Assembly: GCF_000005505.3 (NCBI RefSeq)
Contig: NC_016133.3
Location: 38,901,237-38,965,236 of the forward strand
Source of the DNA: Brachypodium distachyon
Taxonomy: Eukaryota > Streptophyta > Magnoliopsida > Poales > Poaceae
Direction of reading: 5' to 3'
Length of the DNA: 64,000 nucleotides
Below, piece by piece: positions 46,004 through 58,481 of this stretch. Both the position numbers and the translations under genes were made by a program. A model generated the notes under the pieces. That model was not told where the DNA came from and made no database searches. It was given only the letters and a program-made list of their open reading frames with translations. Numbering within the stretch: the stretch's first letter is position 1; each line of letters opens with the position of its first letter.

Positions 46004-47967
46004 CGCATGCTTGTAATGCAAAATTTCACAAAAAGATTTGTTCTTTTCGTTCAAGAATTGCGAAAAATTCTGTATTTCAGACAGAACAGACTGGTTTGTA
46101 TTAACTATGAACCGTCTGTTCTAGATCCAACGCCGAGAATCACTGAAAAGCAAGGGAATTTTGGCCCCGAGCGAGACACCCTCCATCTTATTTTCCTGAT
46201 GACGACAAAGCATGGATTTGACTTCTGCAAAGTAAAGGGGGTGGATAAAAACAATGCTTCCAGTATTATGTTATCTCCCTCTTTTCTTCTCTGTCAGCAC
46301 ATGTAATGTTGGTGATCCTCTTCATTGGAACTTTCATCTGTCCGCTTCATTCCATAACAGCTCCACTTACCCAACAATGCACCTGTTCTGAACTACTCCT
46401 GTACTGTACTAGATTGCTGCATTAACTGCTATTTTACGCCAAGAAATCTTACTAACCGAAAACTGAAATGAGATCATCTTCTGCACTCTTTTTGAATAAT
46501 GAACCTAAGGATAACTGTGCTGTCATTATCCATTCTGCACCGGAGTACTTGCTGTACTTCTGAATTGGTACCAAACCATTTGGCATTTGCGGTACAGTAC
46601 TCACAAGGTATTTAACTGTTGGTCAAGCAAGAGCGCGAGGCCAATTACTGCTTGCTGCTTAGGATCGCAACAGCCCACAGTGCGGTGCCAATTACTGCTC
46701 CCGTGCTCCGGGTCGAAAGACCAGTGGGAAAATCATGCTGAATTCATATTTGGCATGCGCTGTATAGATGCCAGTAGTACCATTTTTCCTGACTGAGAGA
46801 TCATGCATTCGTGCGAGCTATATGAATTCTGAAAGTAGCTCGTTTCAGAATTTTTTTTTTTTTTTTTGCGGAATGTTTCTCTTTGAAAAATTTAGGTCTG
46901 CCCAGTTGACAGCGCCAAGCATCTGTTTTTTTATGTTCAACAAGTATTGACGAATGACTATGTTGCTTGTTCAAAAAATAGAAAGGAAATCAAGAAAAAA
47001 AAATGTGCATACAAGAACGAGACAGTGTAGAGAGGAAGTGATGTCGGTAACCTCCGGCTGTCCTAAAGTGGACTGTGGAGTCGTCTCTTTCTCATGGTCA
47101 ACGTCTCACTCAATCTGTGCACCATTGATTCTGTTCTTGCACGCACTTTTGGACGGGTCGCACTTCAGTCATCCAGCATGAAGCTGCACGAGTAGAGAGA
47201 AGAAAAGATTGGAGGTTTTCTACAAAAAAGAAAGAGAGGAAGAGACGTAGAGTTGCAATTCTCTCCTGATGCTTCCTTTTGCGGCACAATTTATGGCAGG
47301 CTCGACCAACCTCCAACAAATTTTGGCCGTCAGTAGGAGAAACTTGTACTGAAATTCAGAAGGCAGTAACTAACGTCTAACGAACACGAACTAGTGCTGG
47401 ACTGCTCTAGTCGGCTGTATGACTGGTCTACTTTGGATCCTTTTTGGTGTAGCCAACAGATGTTGACACGGAGAGAACTGGCGTCTTTCCTGGACCAGTT
47501 CCAGTTTCAGGTACCGGACAGAACAAGTACACAACCGCCTTACTACTACTATCGCACGGCTGCAACACCGAACAGCAAGTGCAAAAAGATGCTGTGGCCT
47601 GTGGGTGTGTGACTTGGTCAATTCAACCTTGTACCACAACAATGAACATCCGGGAGCAAACAAATTTAGCATACTTTTGCTGTCCTTGCTAAGTATTGGT
47701 TCCTGCTATCACAACGATTCATGGAGAACTTTTAGTGTATCTTCAGATGCTCATCATTGAAGAAAGAGAAGCCAGCAGGACCAGGCGTGCCGCTTGGTGC
47801 CTTGGCCTAGGTCTTTTGGTTTCTTCAAGACATGAATCTCTCTGGAATTTTACAGGGATCAATACTGTTGTTATAAGTTACAGGAGTTGTACATAATTCC
47901 CGTCTGTTAGCCCATGACCAGAGTGCTTCGGTCGTGCCTTGATTCAATCCAAGGTTCCTACAAATCT

Positions 47968-48350
47968 GAAACGACCAAAACATACATTACACCGGGTGCC
48001 CCGGAAGTGGGCTCAGGTCAGCCGGACCAATGCCCACATTTCTTCAAAAAATGAGTTTGTAGGTGACGTGTTTCAGATAGCGGTTACAGACAAACGATAC
48101 GAATGGAATTTGCGCTGAGCTCTCCTCAGGTTGCATCTCGCTGCACTGATGATTTTGATGTGATGGAGGAGATGAGATACCTAGATACCAAAATTTGTCT
48201 TTGCTCCGAGATCGCCTTGAAAAGCAAGCAGGTATTATGACAAACCTTCAAGCTACAGCAGGACTCGAATCATTGGAGATGGCCTCACGGTCTCCTTCAG
48301 ATGGCTATAGCCCAACTGGACTATATGGAGAAGGACAGCGCCGCCTGTGA
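47968..48350 (+). pseudogene. Decayed coding remnant of unknown family
   Basis: Three plus-strand segments in different frames look coding: TYITPGAPEVGSGQPDQC (from 47968, stop at 48052-48054), then FVGDVFQIAVTDKRYEWN, then LLRDRLEKQAGIMTNLQ to a TGA at 48348-48350. Their order and spacing suggest one gene broken by small indels. I do not recognise the family. Confidence 0.3.
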
Positions 48351-48828
48351 ATATATTCATGGTTAGAGGAGGCAAACTTCATACTTGAAAACATGGTCGC
48401 CAATGTGTTGAACCAAAATTCTCCCCATGTCTGTTACTTTCTGAGGATTATTCACTCTTTTCTTTTTCTTTTTTTGAATGGAAATTGTAAGAGACCCCTA
48501 CAGCATAAATAGTAACCTAAATTCGCATCTGTGAGGACTTGAACCCATGTGTTGAGATTGTACATCTACTCCCCCAACATTTCACAATTCACTCTTTCTG
48601 TCCTATAACCAGATGGTAAACTGACAGTGAATTGTGAAATGTTTAATACGGAGTATACGTTAGGATCACTAGGCATTCTAAAATTTGTGGCACAAAATTT
48701 AACAGTGAAGGTAAAAGAAGGAATGCTGGCTGCAGGGATCATTGCAGATTAATGTAGTGTAAAAACACTGATGGTAATTGTTAGATTTACTAATGTGAAC
48801 TAAACTGCCAGTTCAGTTTAGTTCCTGC

Positions 48829-50318
48829 TTATTTCCCTTCAAGACAACGATAAAAATTTAGTCTCTGCAATTAATCAAGACTGAAACTACAAAACTAGAC
48901 CTGAATAATGCAATATTTTCTAAGAAATTTCGACAGAAATGATATCGTATTAAATATGAAAGGTACAAGAGAAGTACCTCCATGACAGAATCTAACGACT
49001 GCTCATTTCGAGGGGTCTCCTGTGAACTTGAAGGCCTCATATGTGCTTCTATCATGTTAAGCTGCTCGTATACCTCCTTCAGCATTATTATCTGCTCCTT
49101 ACTTTTCCTAGGTTCATTTAGCTCAATCATCTTTTCACTCTGAACGCGCTTCAGCCTTGACCTTGTTCTCTCAATTCCAGCCCGTGGTGTGGAATTTCCC
49201 ATAGTGCGTGGTGTGGAATTTCCCGCAGCTCGTGGTGTGGAATTTCCCGCGCTTACACGGACATGTCTGTCGACGTTGTTCATGGAGCCAACTTTTCGAG
49301 TTGCTGCAAACTTGGTAACACGTTTATCTTTCAGAACAACCGCGGGAGACAATTCAGATTCTTCTCTTTTGATGCCATTTTCAGTACATGAGGGATCTGG
49401 CGCCTTGCTTTGTTCTGGAGCTTTGAGTGTGTCAACATCACCTGTACGTTGAGCTGCAATTTTATCCACTTCATTGTCAGAGCGTGAAGTCCTGGGTGGA
49501 TCACGACGCAGCTTGTCTTCCGCATCTTCCCCAATCCGTGTTTCTCTTTGACTACATACATCTGTCTGATGATTCACCATTACGGACGGGGAACAACCTG
49601 AAGACTCTTCCGATGGATAAGAGTTCTGCAAACTACCACTGCTTGAAGACTTCGATTCTTCTCTACACTTCTCGGTGCTGTCTATATGAGTTGACAAGCT
49701 TTCCTTGGGCTTTATGTCCTTCAAGTCGGTACCATCGCCTGAAACTTGTTCCAGTTCATTTTCACTAGAATTGTGCATGTAAACACCTAGCCTGCTCTTT
49801 GGCGATTGAATCGCTCCATCGTTTTTGTTGTCCATTTCAGAAGGCTTATTCAACTGCAAAATTGGCAGTGAGAAATTCCTTTTGATGTTATAACAAAGAT
49901 TCTCTACACCTTTGCTTTCAAACAAAGGGATATTTTTGGCTATTGTCTCGTCCGAAATATCACAATCATCAATGCCAACATCCAGTAACCTTTGTTTATA
50001 CACCTGCAGTTGATTCCTCAGATAATAGATCTCCAGTTCCTTCTGCTGCATGACTTCCTTCACAATCTCCATAGCCCTGTCATTATGAATCATCCTTTCC
50101 TCAGCTATTCTTTTATACTGCCATGCTTCCATCCTCTCCGCCTCCTTTTCTTTCTGAAGCTTCCGAATCATTGACAGTGCTGCACTTGCAGCAGTTGCTG
50201 AAGCTTCTTTTTCCTCTTCTAGCTCCTTGAATAGCTTTTTCATCATAATATACTGTGCGAATATTGCTCTCTGTAATTGAGCACTTTCATTCTCTGCCAT
50301 CTTGGCGAAAGGCTCCAT
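48829..50318 (-). CDS. GTD-binding (DUF593, zein-binding type) coiled-coil protein
   Basis: A large exon, 48978-50318, runs from the ATG to a GT donor after SVME. I join it to a small last exon, 48829-48864 (RLNFYRCLEGK, stop), in phase 0, for about 458 residues; the last exon is the less certain part. Residues about 13-105 are the GTD-binding coiled coil (FKELEEEKEASATAASAALS, IRKLQKEKEAERMEAWQYKR, MQQKELEIYYLRNQLQVYKQ). This domain in plant MyoB and floury1-like proteins binds the class XI myosin globular tail or links to membranes. I see no membrane segment here, which places it among the shorter soluble members. The middle is Ser- and charge-rich and contains three tandem GNSTPR units. 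A second Met at residue 7 could also start the protein. Confidence 0.85.
49183..49254 (-). repeat. Three 24-bp in-frame tandem repeats in the DUF593 gene
   Basis: Units at 49183-49206, 49207-49230 and 49231-49254 each contain CGTGGTGTGGAATTTCCC on the plus strand and encode an 8-residue unit with GNSTPR. The variable six bases give AG, AA, TM and similar residues between units. Confidence 0.9.
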
Positions 50319-52613
50319 TAGTATTTATCGTCTAGTATTCACCTTAGAATAGGCTTAATTCATCTGTTCAACCTGCACTTTAGCAAAACTAATCTTTATT
50401 TTCTGAAAGATGTATAGCCCCTATGGTTGTGGAATAATTCATGCACCTTTTATAAGGACCTTATTCAATAAATATTCTCCATGATCAGGGTTGGAAATCA
50501 ATAACATTTGATTTTAAAGCATAAACTGGTTCCAGAGAAGCTATATTATAGTACAGTACCGCCAAATCAATAAGTTATAAATGCATAACCATCTCTATCA
50601 GTCCTTTCCAGTAGTTTGATTTGATTATTGTATGCATTAGCAGAGAATAATGACAATGTGTGAACTCAGGATGTGTATAATATGGATTCTCCAGAAAATT
50701 TTGTCATATCGAACAGATGCATGATCAATATGCAATGGTAGTACAATACTAACTTCAATCCAGATTGTTGTATCATCAAATAGTTAATAATAAATCCTCC
50801 ACAACATTCATATGCGTGGCCATAGTCTGGAGAAATATGTTGGTAGGAAGATTACTGATCATGTAATTGAATATTGAAGTGCCTTTGATTAAGTTATGTA
50901 CATGTCATCATAAATGTAAATTTTATGAGAAACTTTCAAATACCAAAAATAACACATGAGGTAGAATCATACATGATTCTGAAGCTAAATTTTATCCTAC
51001 CAAGATGAGCAGTGAAAGAGATAATATGTGGCATTGAATCCTACATGTTGAATTTTAAAAGGAAAACACGGGCCAATTAGAACAACAAATAAAAAGGTAT
51101 AGTCTTACCACAAGGATGAAAATCTCACGGCCCACATTTTATTTTCTCTCACAGAATCAGCTAGCTTGTAGCCTGTAGACAGAATCGCAGATATAATGTG
51201 AGATGCAAAACAGGCTCTAAAACTAGGTAATACAGGATGCATGTTGATAAATTGTAGCGATGGCACCGCATGGTTATTTCCATGAATCCACAGATGGTAG
51301 CTACCTTTCCTACCTATAATTTGGACATGCCTAATCAAGTGCTTTTGAATAGGCCAAAGAAGATGACAAAAATCCAACGAAATTGTGGTACCACGAACCA
51401 TGCCCTTCAGGAAGACGCTAAAAACTGAGTTGTGGGATTGAGGAATAGAAATTGAAGTAAATGTCTCTGACTGGGTATCACCCAAGAAAACAATATAGGT
51501 TTAATAAATAAAAGCTAGTTAGATGTCAAAGTAATACAGAAAGCCGGAAATAATAAACCAAACATCTGAAACGAGTGGCCTGAAGAAAGATGCTACAAAT
51601 TATGAACGCAAGAATTCATATTGACTGAGGATTATGATACAACTTGTTGTCAACATTTTTCATTGTCACACAAGAGATCGTGGCATTGAGAGATTTTCTG
51701 GAGACAAATTAATTCTACTTGCTGAGCTCAAAATGCCAGGTAAGAGATAACTGGATTACCGGATGAAGAAAACAAACATTGAAAAACCAAGAACAAATTG
51801 GAATGCATGAAGTCATGGCCAAACTCACCAAAATCTGACCCCGGTGAGGTAAAGATGCTCCTCTGGCTAAACTCCAATGGCTCTGCCGTTCCTTCCCGGG
51901 TGGGAGGGAGAATTGCAGGTGACTAGCATAACGTCTAATAATAGGACAAAACATTAGAGGCCACCTCTTAAGAGGGAGAAAAACAAGACGCTGTGCTTTA
52001 TTTTTGGAAGGGGATTTGGAGGCTATCTGAGTTCTGAACAGCCACCATTTTTACTCCGTACCAGTCTTGTCTAGAATTTCCTCTTTATCCTTTCAACGGA
52101 AATGTGATCTTCTAAAAGTTAAATCTTCATCACTGTTCCTCGAAGATAGCGCTATTTTGATTAGAGATCCTGACCCAGAGAGATAGAGATGTAGACATCA
52201 TTTAAGAACAAAACTAGCTTTTGGTTGATTTTAACAATTTAAGCACTTATTCCTCGCAAAAAAAAAACAATTTAAGCACTTATAAATAATTGCTACTTTT
52301 TTTGTGGCAGATATTAACACTTTGTATGCTGCCTTGAATATGTCCAAATGCTGGGCTGTTTGGGAGTGAACCATAGGGTAGTAACGGTACCTGAAAGAGC
52401 ACAGGAGCCATAAATAAGAGGAAAACACCCGCATGGCACACAAAGAGGTTTATTAAACCCCAAAACCAAATAACAAAGACATAAAGTACATAGGTTTCCT
52501 TAATTACAGCTTCATTCACAATATGAAGTACAATGATCTAAATAGTTCGGCAGCTTAAGCTACATAAATTAACATACAATGACAGGAAACATCACAATAA
52601 CACAAGTATTTTT
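50319..52613. other. Intergenic between the DUF593 and CNB-like genes
   Basis: No gene is supported. The part just upstream of 50318 must contain the DUF593 leader, and possibly 5' UTR introns; a GC-richer patch at 51820-51910 could be its first non-coding exon. The 126-codon minus frame at 51105-51485 has no motif. Confidence 0.4.
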
Positions 52614-55447
52614 TTAGTCAATAGGTACTTCAACCTCCATCTTGAGATCAGAATTGCCAAGAATCTGAAAGTGAAAACAAGTTTGATGGGTTACAAAGGT
52701 CGCCTTCCCAGCTAAAATAAAGTAACACGAAGGTGCAGTAATAACTTTGAGCGTGCCATTTGAAGAGAGCACACGAGTGTTTGAAATGCAATAATATACA
52801 AAAGGTATAAAAAAGCATAGTCACTAGTTTACTACTCCCTCCGATCCATAATAAGTGTCTCAGACTTAGTACAACTTTGTACTAAGTTAGTACAAAATCC
52901 GAGACACTTATTATGGATCCGAGGGAGTACATATATTTTATAATATAACATGGGATGGGAAGTATGTGTCTAGCCTTGTCATTTCTTGGCTGTTTCATTC
53001 ATTGGTCGATTTACAGTACCGACCTGTAAAGTACTGCTGTAAATATTTGGCAAAAAGGCTGGAGAGAATGTTTAATGTGCATGTGGTCACAACCTATCCC
53101 ATGGCTTGTCATATGATAATGGCATACCATACTTAACTCTGGTTATAAATAGATAGATAAATGGACAAAGAATGTTATCCCAATTTGTTATTGTTTACCA
53201 ATGGATTTTAACTGCGAAGTTTTATGAGTTTGTCCAACCAATGTAGTTGTGATCAAGTTCAGCTTCCTAGAGCCAAGGTATAAACCATTTCACTGGAAAT
53301 CACCACATGAGACCGTTGGTCAAGAGAACCTGGTCCAGATAATTTTGAAGCTATGATGTAAATTCCAGTGAAGTGGTGACTGATCTACAACCAAGGGTAT
53401 AGTGGCACAGTTAACTTTCAATAAAACCACCATCAACATGGCATGGTTAACTTTTTTATTAAACCATCAACATACTCAAAGTTCAACCAGTAAATTGAAA
53501 TGATTCCAAGATCTTTCTACTGTGAGAATAAACTTAAGCCAGTTTATCAAACCATATTATTCTTTCAGAAATAAAAAAACATTTCTCAGATGCGCCAAGT
53601 ATGTGCAGTGTGCATGCTGCTAAAGTGCTAGTGTATGTGAACATGACATCTTTCCTATGTTAAGGGTTGAGACACATCTAAATAAAAAGTGGTACATTGG
53701 ACCATTAGAGCTTACCTTCATGAAATCTGTTAGAGTGAAATGTGAATCTTTTGTATAGCCAGCTTCTTCTAACACATGAGTCAGAACTTTCTGATAAGGC
53801 ATACACGAAATGCCATCATGCCAGCACAGAAGAAGAAAAAAAACCATAAGAAAAACATTAATATTGAAACCAAAATTACATAAATAAACCTAAACCATAT
53901 TCAAAATGTAAATTCTGAAAGCTCAACTGGCTATTGTACTGCCATGGAATGGAAATATTGTTGATAGCTATGTCAGGCCGAATAACTTCACCTTAAGACA
54001 GTAAATCATGGCCTCATGCATGATGGACATGTATGAAACACAAAAAAAGCCTTGATGGTTGTTAATAATAAGTAAATTGCGGAAAAGGCTGGACAGAACC
54101 ATAGTTACAAGGAAAATGATATCCAGAAGTACTAAGTTTTTGACATAAATGCCATTATGAATTATTAGAGATTAACTCACAGGTAGAATTCTCAATTGAT
54201 TTCCACCAATCAGCCAACCAAGCATGCATAAATTTACTATTATGGCATATATCGGTAGATTTTCCTGGAAATTAGAGAGTGCTGGAACGATCAGACAGTT
54301 ATGGCCGCATAACTACTTCCAGGAACCACATGAGGTGTCCCTTTTAACAGCAGTCCAGTTGCAAGAACATAATCCCTATGGCGCCACAGCCTATATTGAC
54401 ATAAATGAAATCTGAGAAAGAATGTCTTGGAATTATCACAGGATGAAAGCAAGTTGGGGATACTGAAATTTATCATTAGCAGATGTAAACAGTTGTTTCT
54501 GCATTTATTTGATGATATGGTCCAGACATTCCATCATGTGTCATAAAACAAGAAGGCACCAGGAAATCCTAAAGCACAAACCTGCCGTTGTTGCTCAGTC
54601 ATAAAAGAACCCGTCAGATCTCGCAATATGCTCAAGATATCATCAAATGCAACCTTCCCATTGCAGTCAGTGTCATAGACCCTGAAAATAACTGCAAAGA
54701 ACACAAACAAACTTTAAAAAAAATTAAGAGAATATCTAAACAGAAGGAGAACGAAAGTTAGCAGAAAAGTTTAACAAACAAGCACCCACATTCAATCTTG
54801 TTCTGCAGGCTTGTGTGGGGACTGAACGCCGACAAGAATGCCACAAATTCCTTGAAGTTCAGCCCATCCAGCATCCTCAGGAGCCTCTGACAGAGATATC
54901 ACATCAAGCACGTAAGGTTTCTCAGTCTAATTGTATCCCATGATTCAGTTCTTTTAGCAGATCCCACATTACCAATTCAACATAACCTAACACCACCCAC
55001 TTAAATCGCACAATTCTGTTCACAATTCTCAGGACTGAACTGAACATGATATGTACACAGGTAACCACCCACCCCGATGAAAGGCAAAACCGAGAAAATT
55101 GTAAGAAAACGGTAGTGATCTGATGTGTCGCTAGGGGCTAACCTGGGAGAGAGGGTTGACGGCGAACTCGGGGACCGTCATGAACTCGTCGGCAGAGACG
55201 AAGCCGCCGCCGTTGCGGTCGAGCTGGCAGAACCGGTGGTACAACGACACGATCTCCTGCTGCGAGACTAGCGGCCACCATCGCGGAGCGGCAGATCGGA
55301 TCAGAGAGCAACCGCTCGTCAGCATCCACGGGTAAGGAATGAGATTGTCAGTCGGAATCAGCAGCAAACTAACTCACAGGCGTGGCTGCAGTGGTCCTGG
55401 ACCTCCTCGATGTCGTACTGGGTGAGCATGGAGGAGGTGCTCCCCAT
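52614..55447 (-). CDS. Calcineurin-B-like EF-hand protein
   Basis: Six minus-strand exons close in phase: 55378-55447, 55143-55267, 54790-54886, 54582-54691, 53716-53790 and 52614-52664, giving 175 residues, the length I recall for its Arabidopsis counterpart At3g18430. It starts MGSTSSMLTQYDIEEV, with a glycine at position 2 and serine at 6 suited to N-myristoylation. EF loops are DRNGGGFVSADE and DTDCNGKVAFDD; the other hands are degenerate. Family landmarks are SLYHRFCQLD, GLNFKEFVAFLSAFSPH and DLTGSFMTEQQR. It resembles calcineurin regulatory subunit B more than the CBL sensors that partner CIPK kinases. Its partner in plants is unknown to me. A Stowaway lies in its last intron. Confidence 0.88.
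52835..52927. mobile_element. Stowaway MITE in the last intron of the CNB-like gene
   Basis: CTCCCTCCGATCCATAATAA and, inverted, TTATTATGGATCCGAGGGAG are flanked by TA at 52833-52834 and 52928-52929. The 93-bp unit folds nearly end to end (AAGTGTCTC against GAGACACTT), so it appears young. Confidence 0.92.
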
Positions 55448-56593
55448 CTCGGCCGGGGTGGAGCGTCGGAGATGCAGCGGCGGTGCTGGGCAGAGGGCCA
55501 CGGCGGCGCTAGGGTTGCTGAGCTCAATTTGAGGGGATTTTTGGTAAAATGGCCGGACTTAGTTTTGCTTTTTGCCCGGAAGCCCCTGTTTGCTTCGGGA
55601 TTGTTAAATTTGCTCATCTATCAAAAAAATGAAAATTGGGTAGCCAAAATTTTGGTTTAAGTTGGGCGCAATTTTGGCAAAAGTTGTGAAGGAATTGTGT
55701 GGACGGGTGATGGACAAAAATTCATAGTCAACTAATTTTTTGGCAACAAACCAATTGAGAATCAAATTTGCATTGGTTGTCAAAATTTTGACAGGACAAG
55801 TTTGGTCACAAACCAAACATGCCAAAAGGGAGTGTGAGATTGACCCTAACTTTGTTTGGGCAACATCATAAAACGAACCTCCCCGCGAGGCTGCGATCAC
55901 CTGAGCTGGACCAACTCAAAAGAGTGCTTGCTATCCATATCTTTCCGTCTTGTCGAACCAACCCAAAAGAAAAGATTCCTTGATCGATGAATGCCAGGAT
56001 GGGCCGCTGCAGTATGCCGTGTGCCAAACTTTTTTTCTTTTTGAAAGATTTGTGCCAAACTATAGATTAGCAACAGCTTCCCTTATTAAGAACATGCAAG
56101 TACTATCGGACAAAAATACGTCGTAAACAATGGTGGATCAGTCGTCCTAGTCCTAGCGGTCGAATTAACGGACTGCTCACATATAGTTAACCGAGATTTC
56201 CATGAGGCTAGCCAACCCCGACCTAGTAAATTAAGAAGCATCTGGCTCCATGAGAAAGCACCGACTTGGTGCTTGAAGATCACGCACCGATTATGCGCAG
56301 TCTCAAGCTAAGTCGCCACGACCACCAGATAGCTCTCGCCGTCTCCATTGGAAGAGCGCGCGGCCACATTTTAGCTTCTAGCGGCGACGATGGTGCGAGG
56401 CCGAATATGTAGAGTGTACGGAGTTAAGGCATTCTTTGGTTTGCATTTGGATCGCTTCCGGTGCCGTCATCAGTGAGAGCAAAATTAAGGAAATGTCAAT
56501 TAATTTCATCCCACGTCGCAGCCTGTAGGCAGGCAGTAAAGTAACGTGCAGTGTTCTTCCACTTCCTCTTCCAGAGTGCGTATGCTCTTGTTC
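55448..56593. other. Intergenic, CNB-like promoter side
   Basis: Beyond the leader of the CNB-like gene, 55640-55870 is rich in CAAATTTTGGC and TTTGGC-type words resembling the interior of the Harbinger element downstream, so it may be a decayed relative. I see no gene. Confidence 0.35.
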
Positions 56594-57174
56594 TTAGGGG
56601 CTGTTTGGATTGAGCCTCATCTTGCGTTACCAATTTTTTTGCATGACCAAAACCATGGCATGACCAAAATATTGGCAACTTTAGGATGTTTGGATTGTAG
56701 CCATTGGAGGCTGTCAAATATTGGCAAAAACAGATGGCTTCCATTTGGTTTGTAGCCAAATAACTTGCCAAATATTTGGCAATTTGCATTGGCTATGTTT
56801 GGTTTGGTTCCGAAAGTTCAGTTCCATGATGAGCCAATATTACACTGAGATTACAACATATTGAATTTACTCATGCCATAACTCAGTAATAACATTGCAA
56901 GCAAGAGTGCAAGACTGATATAAAGCTTCAGGACAACATAGTTCACACATAATATATTGTTAGATACAACCCATCCATGGTCATTCATCCATGAGACAAA
57001 ATGGAGTTCACATACTACCTGAGCCTCTATGATACCCATATGAGACCACTTAATTAGAGCATATCCTAGTTAGTCTGACCACATATAGACAAAATATTAA
57101 AGCTACTGTGAGTTCCTGACCACTACTAGGTGCTAATATTGATAGTGATATAAACAAAATGCTGCCAACAAAGC

Positions 57175-57804
57175 TTAGTGAACTTCTGACAATTTAGGAA
57201 AGAACGGAACCACATTACCACCACCATCCTGACGCTCAAAATAGGTAATGACCCACTCTGACAGCAGTGCGTCGTCGGCTTGGTTGAGGTAACTACGGAA
57301 AACATCTTGGTCTGGCTTGGACAGATGGGCTGCAATCTCAAGTTTGTCCTTCGCTGTGAAAGGGAGAGCATTTATTCTCTTCCAAAGATTTGCATAAGGA
57401 TCTGGAGGTGGCACTGGTTGCACAGGGACAGGAGGGGCTACAAGAGAGTCTGCTAGCCTCTTAATACTCGATGCCATCTCATCATCGCGTACCTTGCTCT
57501 TGCTGTTTGCTTTGCCCTTAGTTGGTTTCTTGTGAGGTGATGACGTGACACGCTTGCGCTTCTTGTTCGATGGCTTGCCATCCAAGTCAACTCGAGGACT
57601 TTGGCAACCAATGGTGTCGGAGTCAGCTTCATCACTGTCCATTGGAATGGGATAACCTTCAACTTTCTCATTGTCATCACTATCATCATCCACATTAACA
57701 GTGGTTTGGTCAGCTGCAAGTGAACCATCAGCATGGGACTGGTCTGAGAACAACTCTTGCAATTGATGGAAGAACCTGATCGGTTTAGTAAGATAGTTGA
57801 CCAC
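57175..57804 (-). pseudogene. Harbinger ORF1 (Myb/SANT-like partner), C-terminal part
   Basis: A 209-codon frame contains an acidic stretch (VDDDSDDNEKVEG), basic nuclear-localisation-like clusters (NKKRKR, HKKPTKGK), IKRLADSLVAP and a conserved tail (YANLWKRINALPFTAKDKLE, FRSYLNQADDALL). This matches the C-terminal half of the Myb/SANT-like DNA-binding proteins encoded next to PIF/Harbinger transposases. The Myb domain itself is not present upstream, so the N-terminus was lost in the internal deletion. Confidence 0.65.
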
Positions 57805-57855
57805 TTGTTTCTATCAAAGCACAAAGGTAAAAGAATGTTACTGTAAGCATGAAAA

Positions 57856-58481
57856 CATGAGTGCCATCTAGTGCCCCTATACATCCCTACGAACATGGAT
57901 AAGACAGTACATGTCAAGCTTAGGTAAAATCAACTTATAAATAACAAAATCTATGGCCCAAGGCTCACCTCAAAGTATGGGTAGAATCTGTTCGGGTTGT
58001 CTGTGATCTTTGTGTGTGTATTCATTGATCGAATATAAATGAGATCACGTGCTAATTCACCCATTGAATGCAAGACAGCATTGAAATATCTACTCACTGT
58101 TTCACCGGATCACCAAGACCAAAATCCAACGGATGAATTTGTGTGATGCTGACCCACCATGTATAGAAACATTGCAACTCGTTCCTCCACCGAAACATGA
58201 AAAGTGTCATATAACAACCCTTTCCGTCTTAGCCTAGTGCATAACTTGTAAAATACGGCTCGAGACATCCCTAGTTGATTGATGCATGTTGCATCCGATG
58301 CATCAATAAGCCTAATCAGTGCACTACTTCTATGGATGTCTCTTTCAACTAATGGACCATATTTTCTACCTCTACCTCTTCGGCGATTTATGTTTCTACA
58401 CCACGGAGCTAAGGAAAGAACAAGCACGCCTAAAGCCCGCTGCCTGAACATATAGTAAAAATGTTGTTGATTGATGTCCAT
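57856..58481 (-). pseudogene. Harbinger transposase, truncated
   Basis: From MDINQQHFYYMF at 58481 the frame runs through ALIRLIDASDATCINQLGMS and VEERVAMFLYMVGQHHTNSS to FWSW, then a TGA at 58110-58112 where relatives have Arg (CGA to TGA). It continues SGETVSRYFNAVLH to YPYFE at an intron donor (exon 57969-58481). A second exon ending at 57886 reads CIGALDGTH, holding the first catalytic Asp. Everything after that, including the rest of the DDE triad, is gone. Confidence 0.78.

Larger units (their letters stand above)
45187..48828. other. Intergenic, AP2 promoter and beyond
   Basis: The AP2 gene's leader and promoter occupy roughly the first 400 bp. Within the rest I see a Stowaway at 45855-45922, a Mutator-MITE-like end at about 45953-46003, and a decayed coding remnant at 47968-48350. 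A T run of about 21 lies at 46851-46867. Other frames are short and motif-free. Confidence 0.4.
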
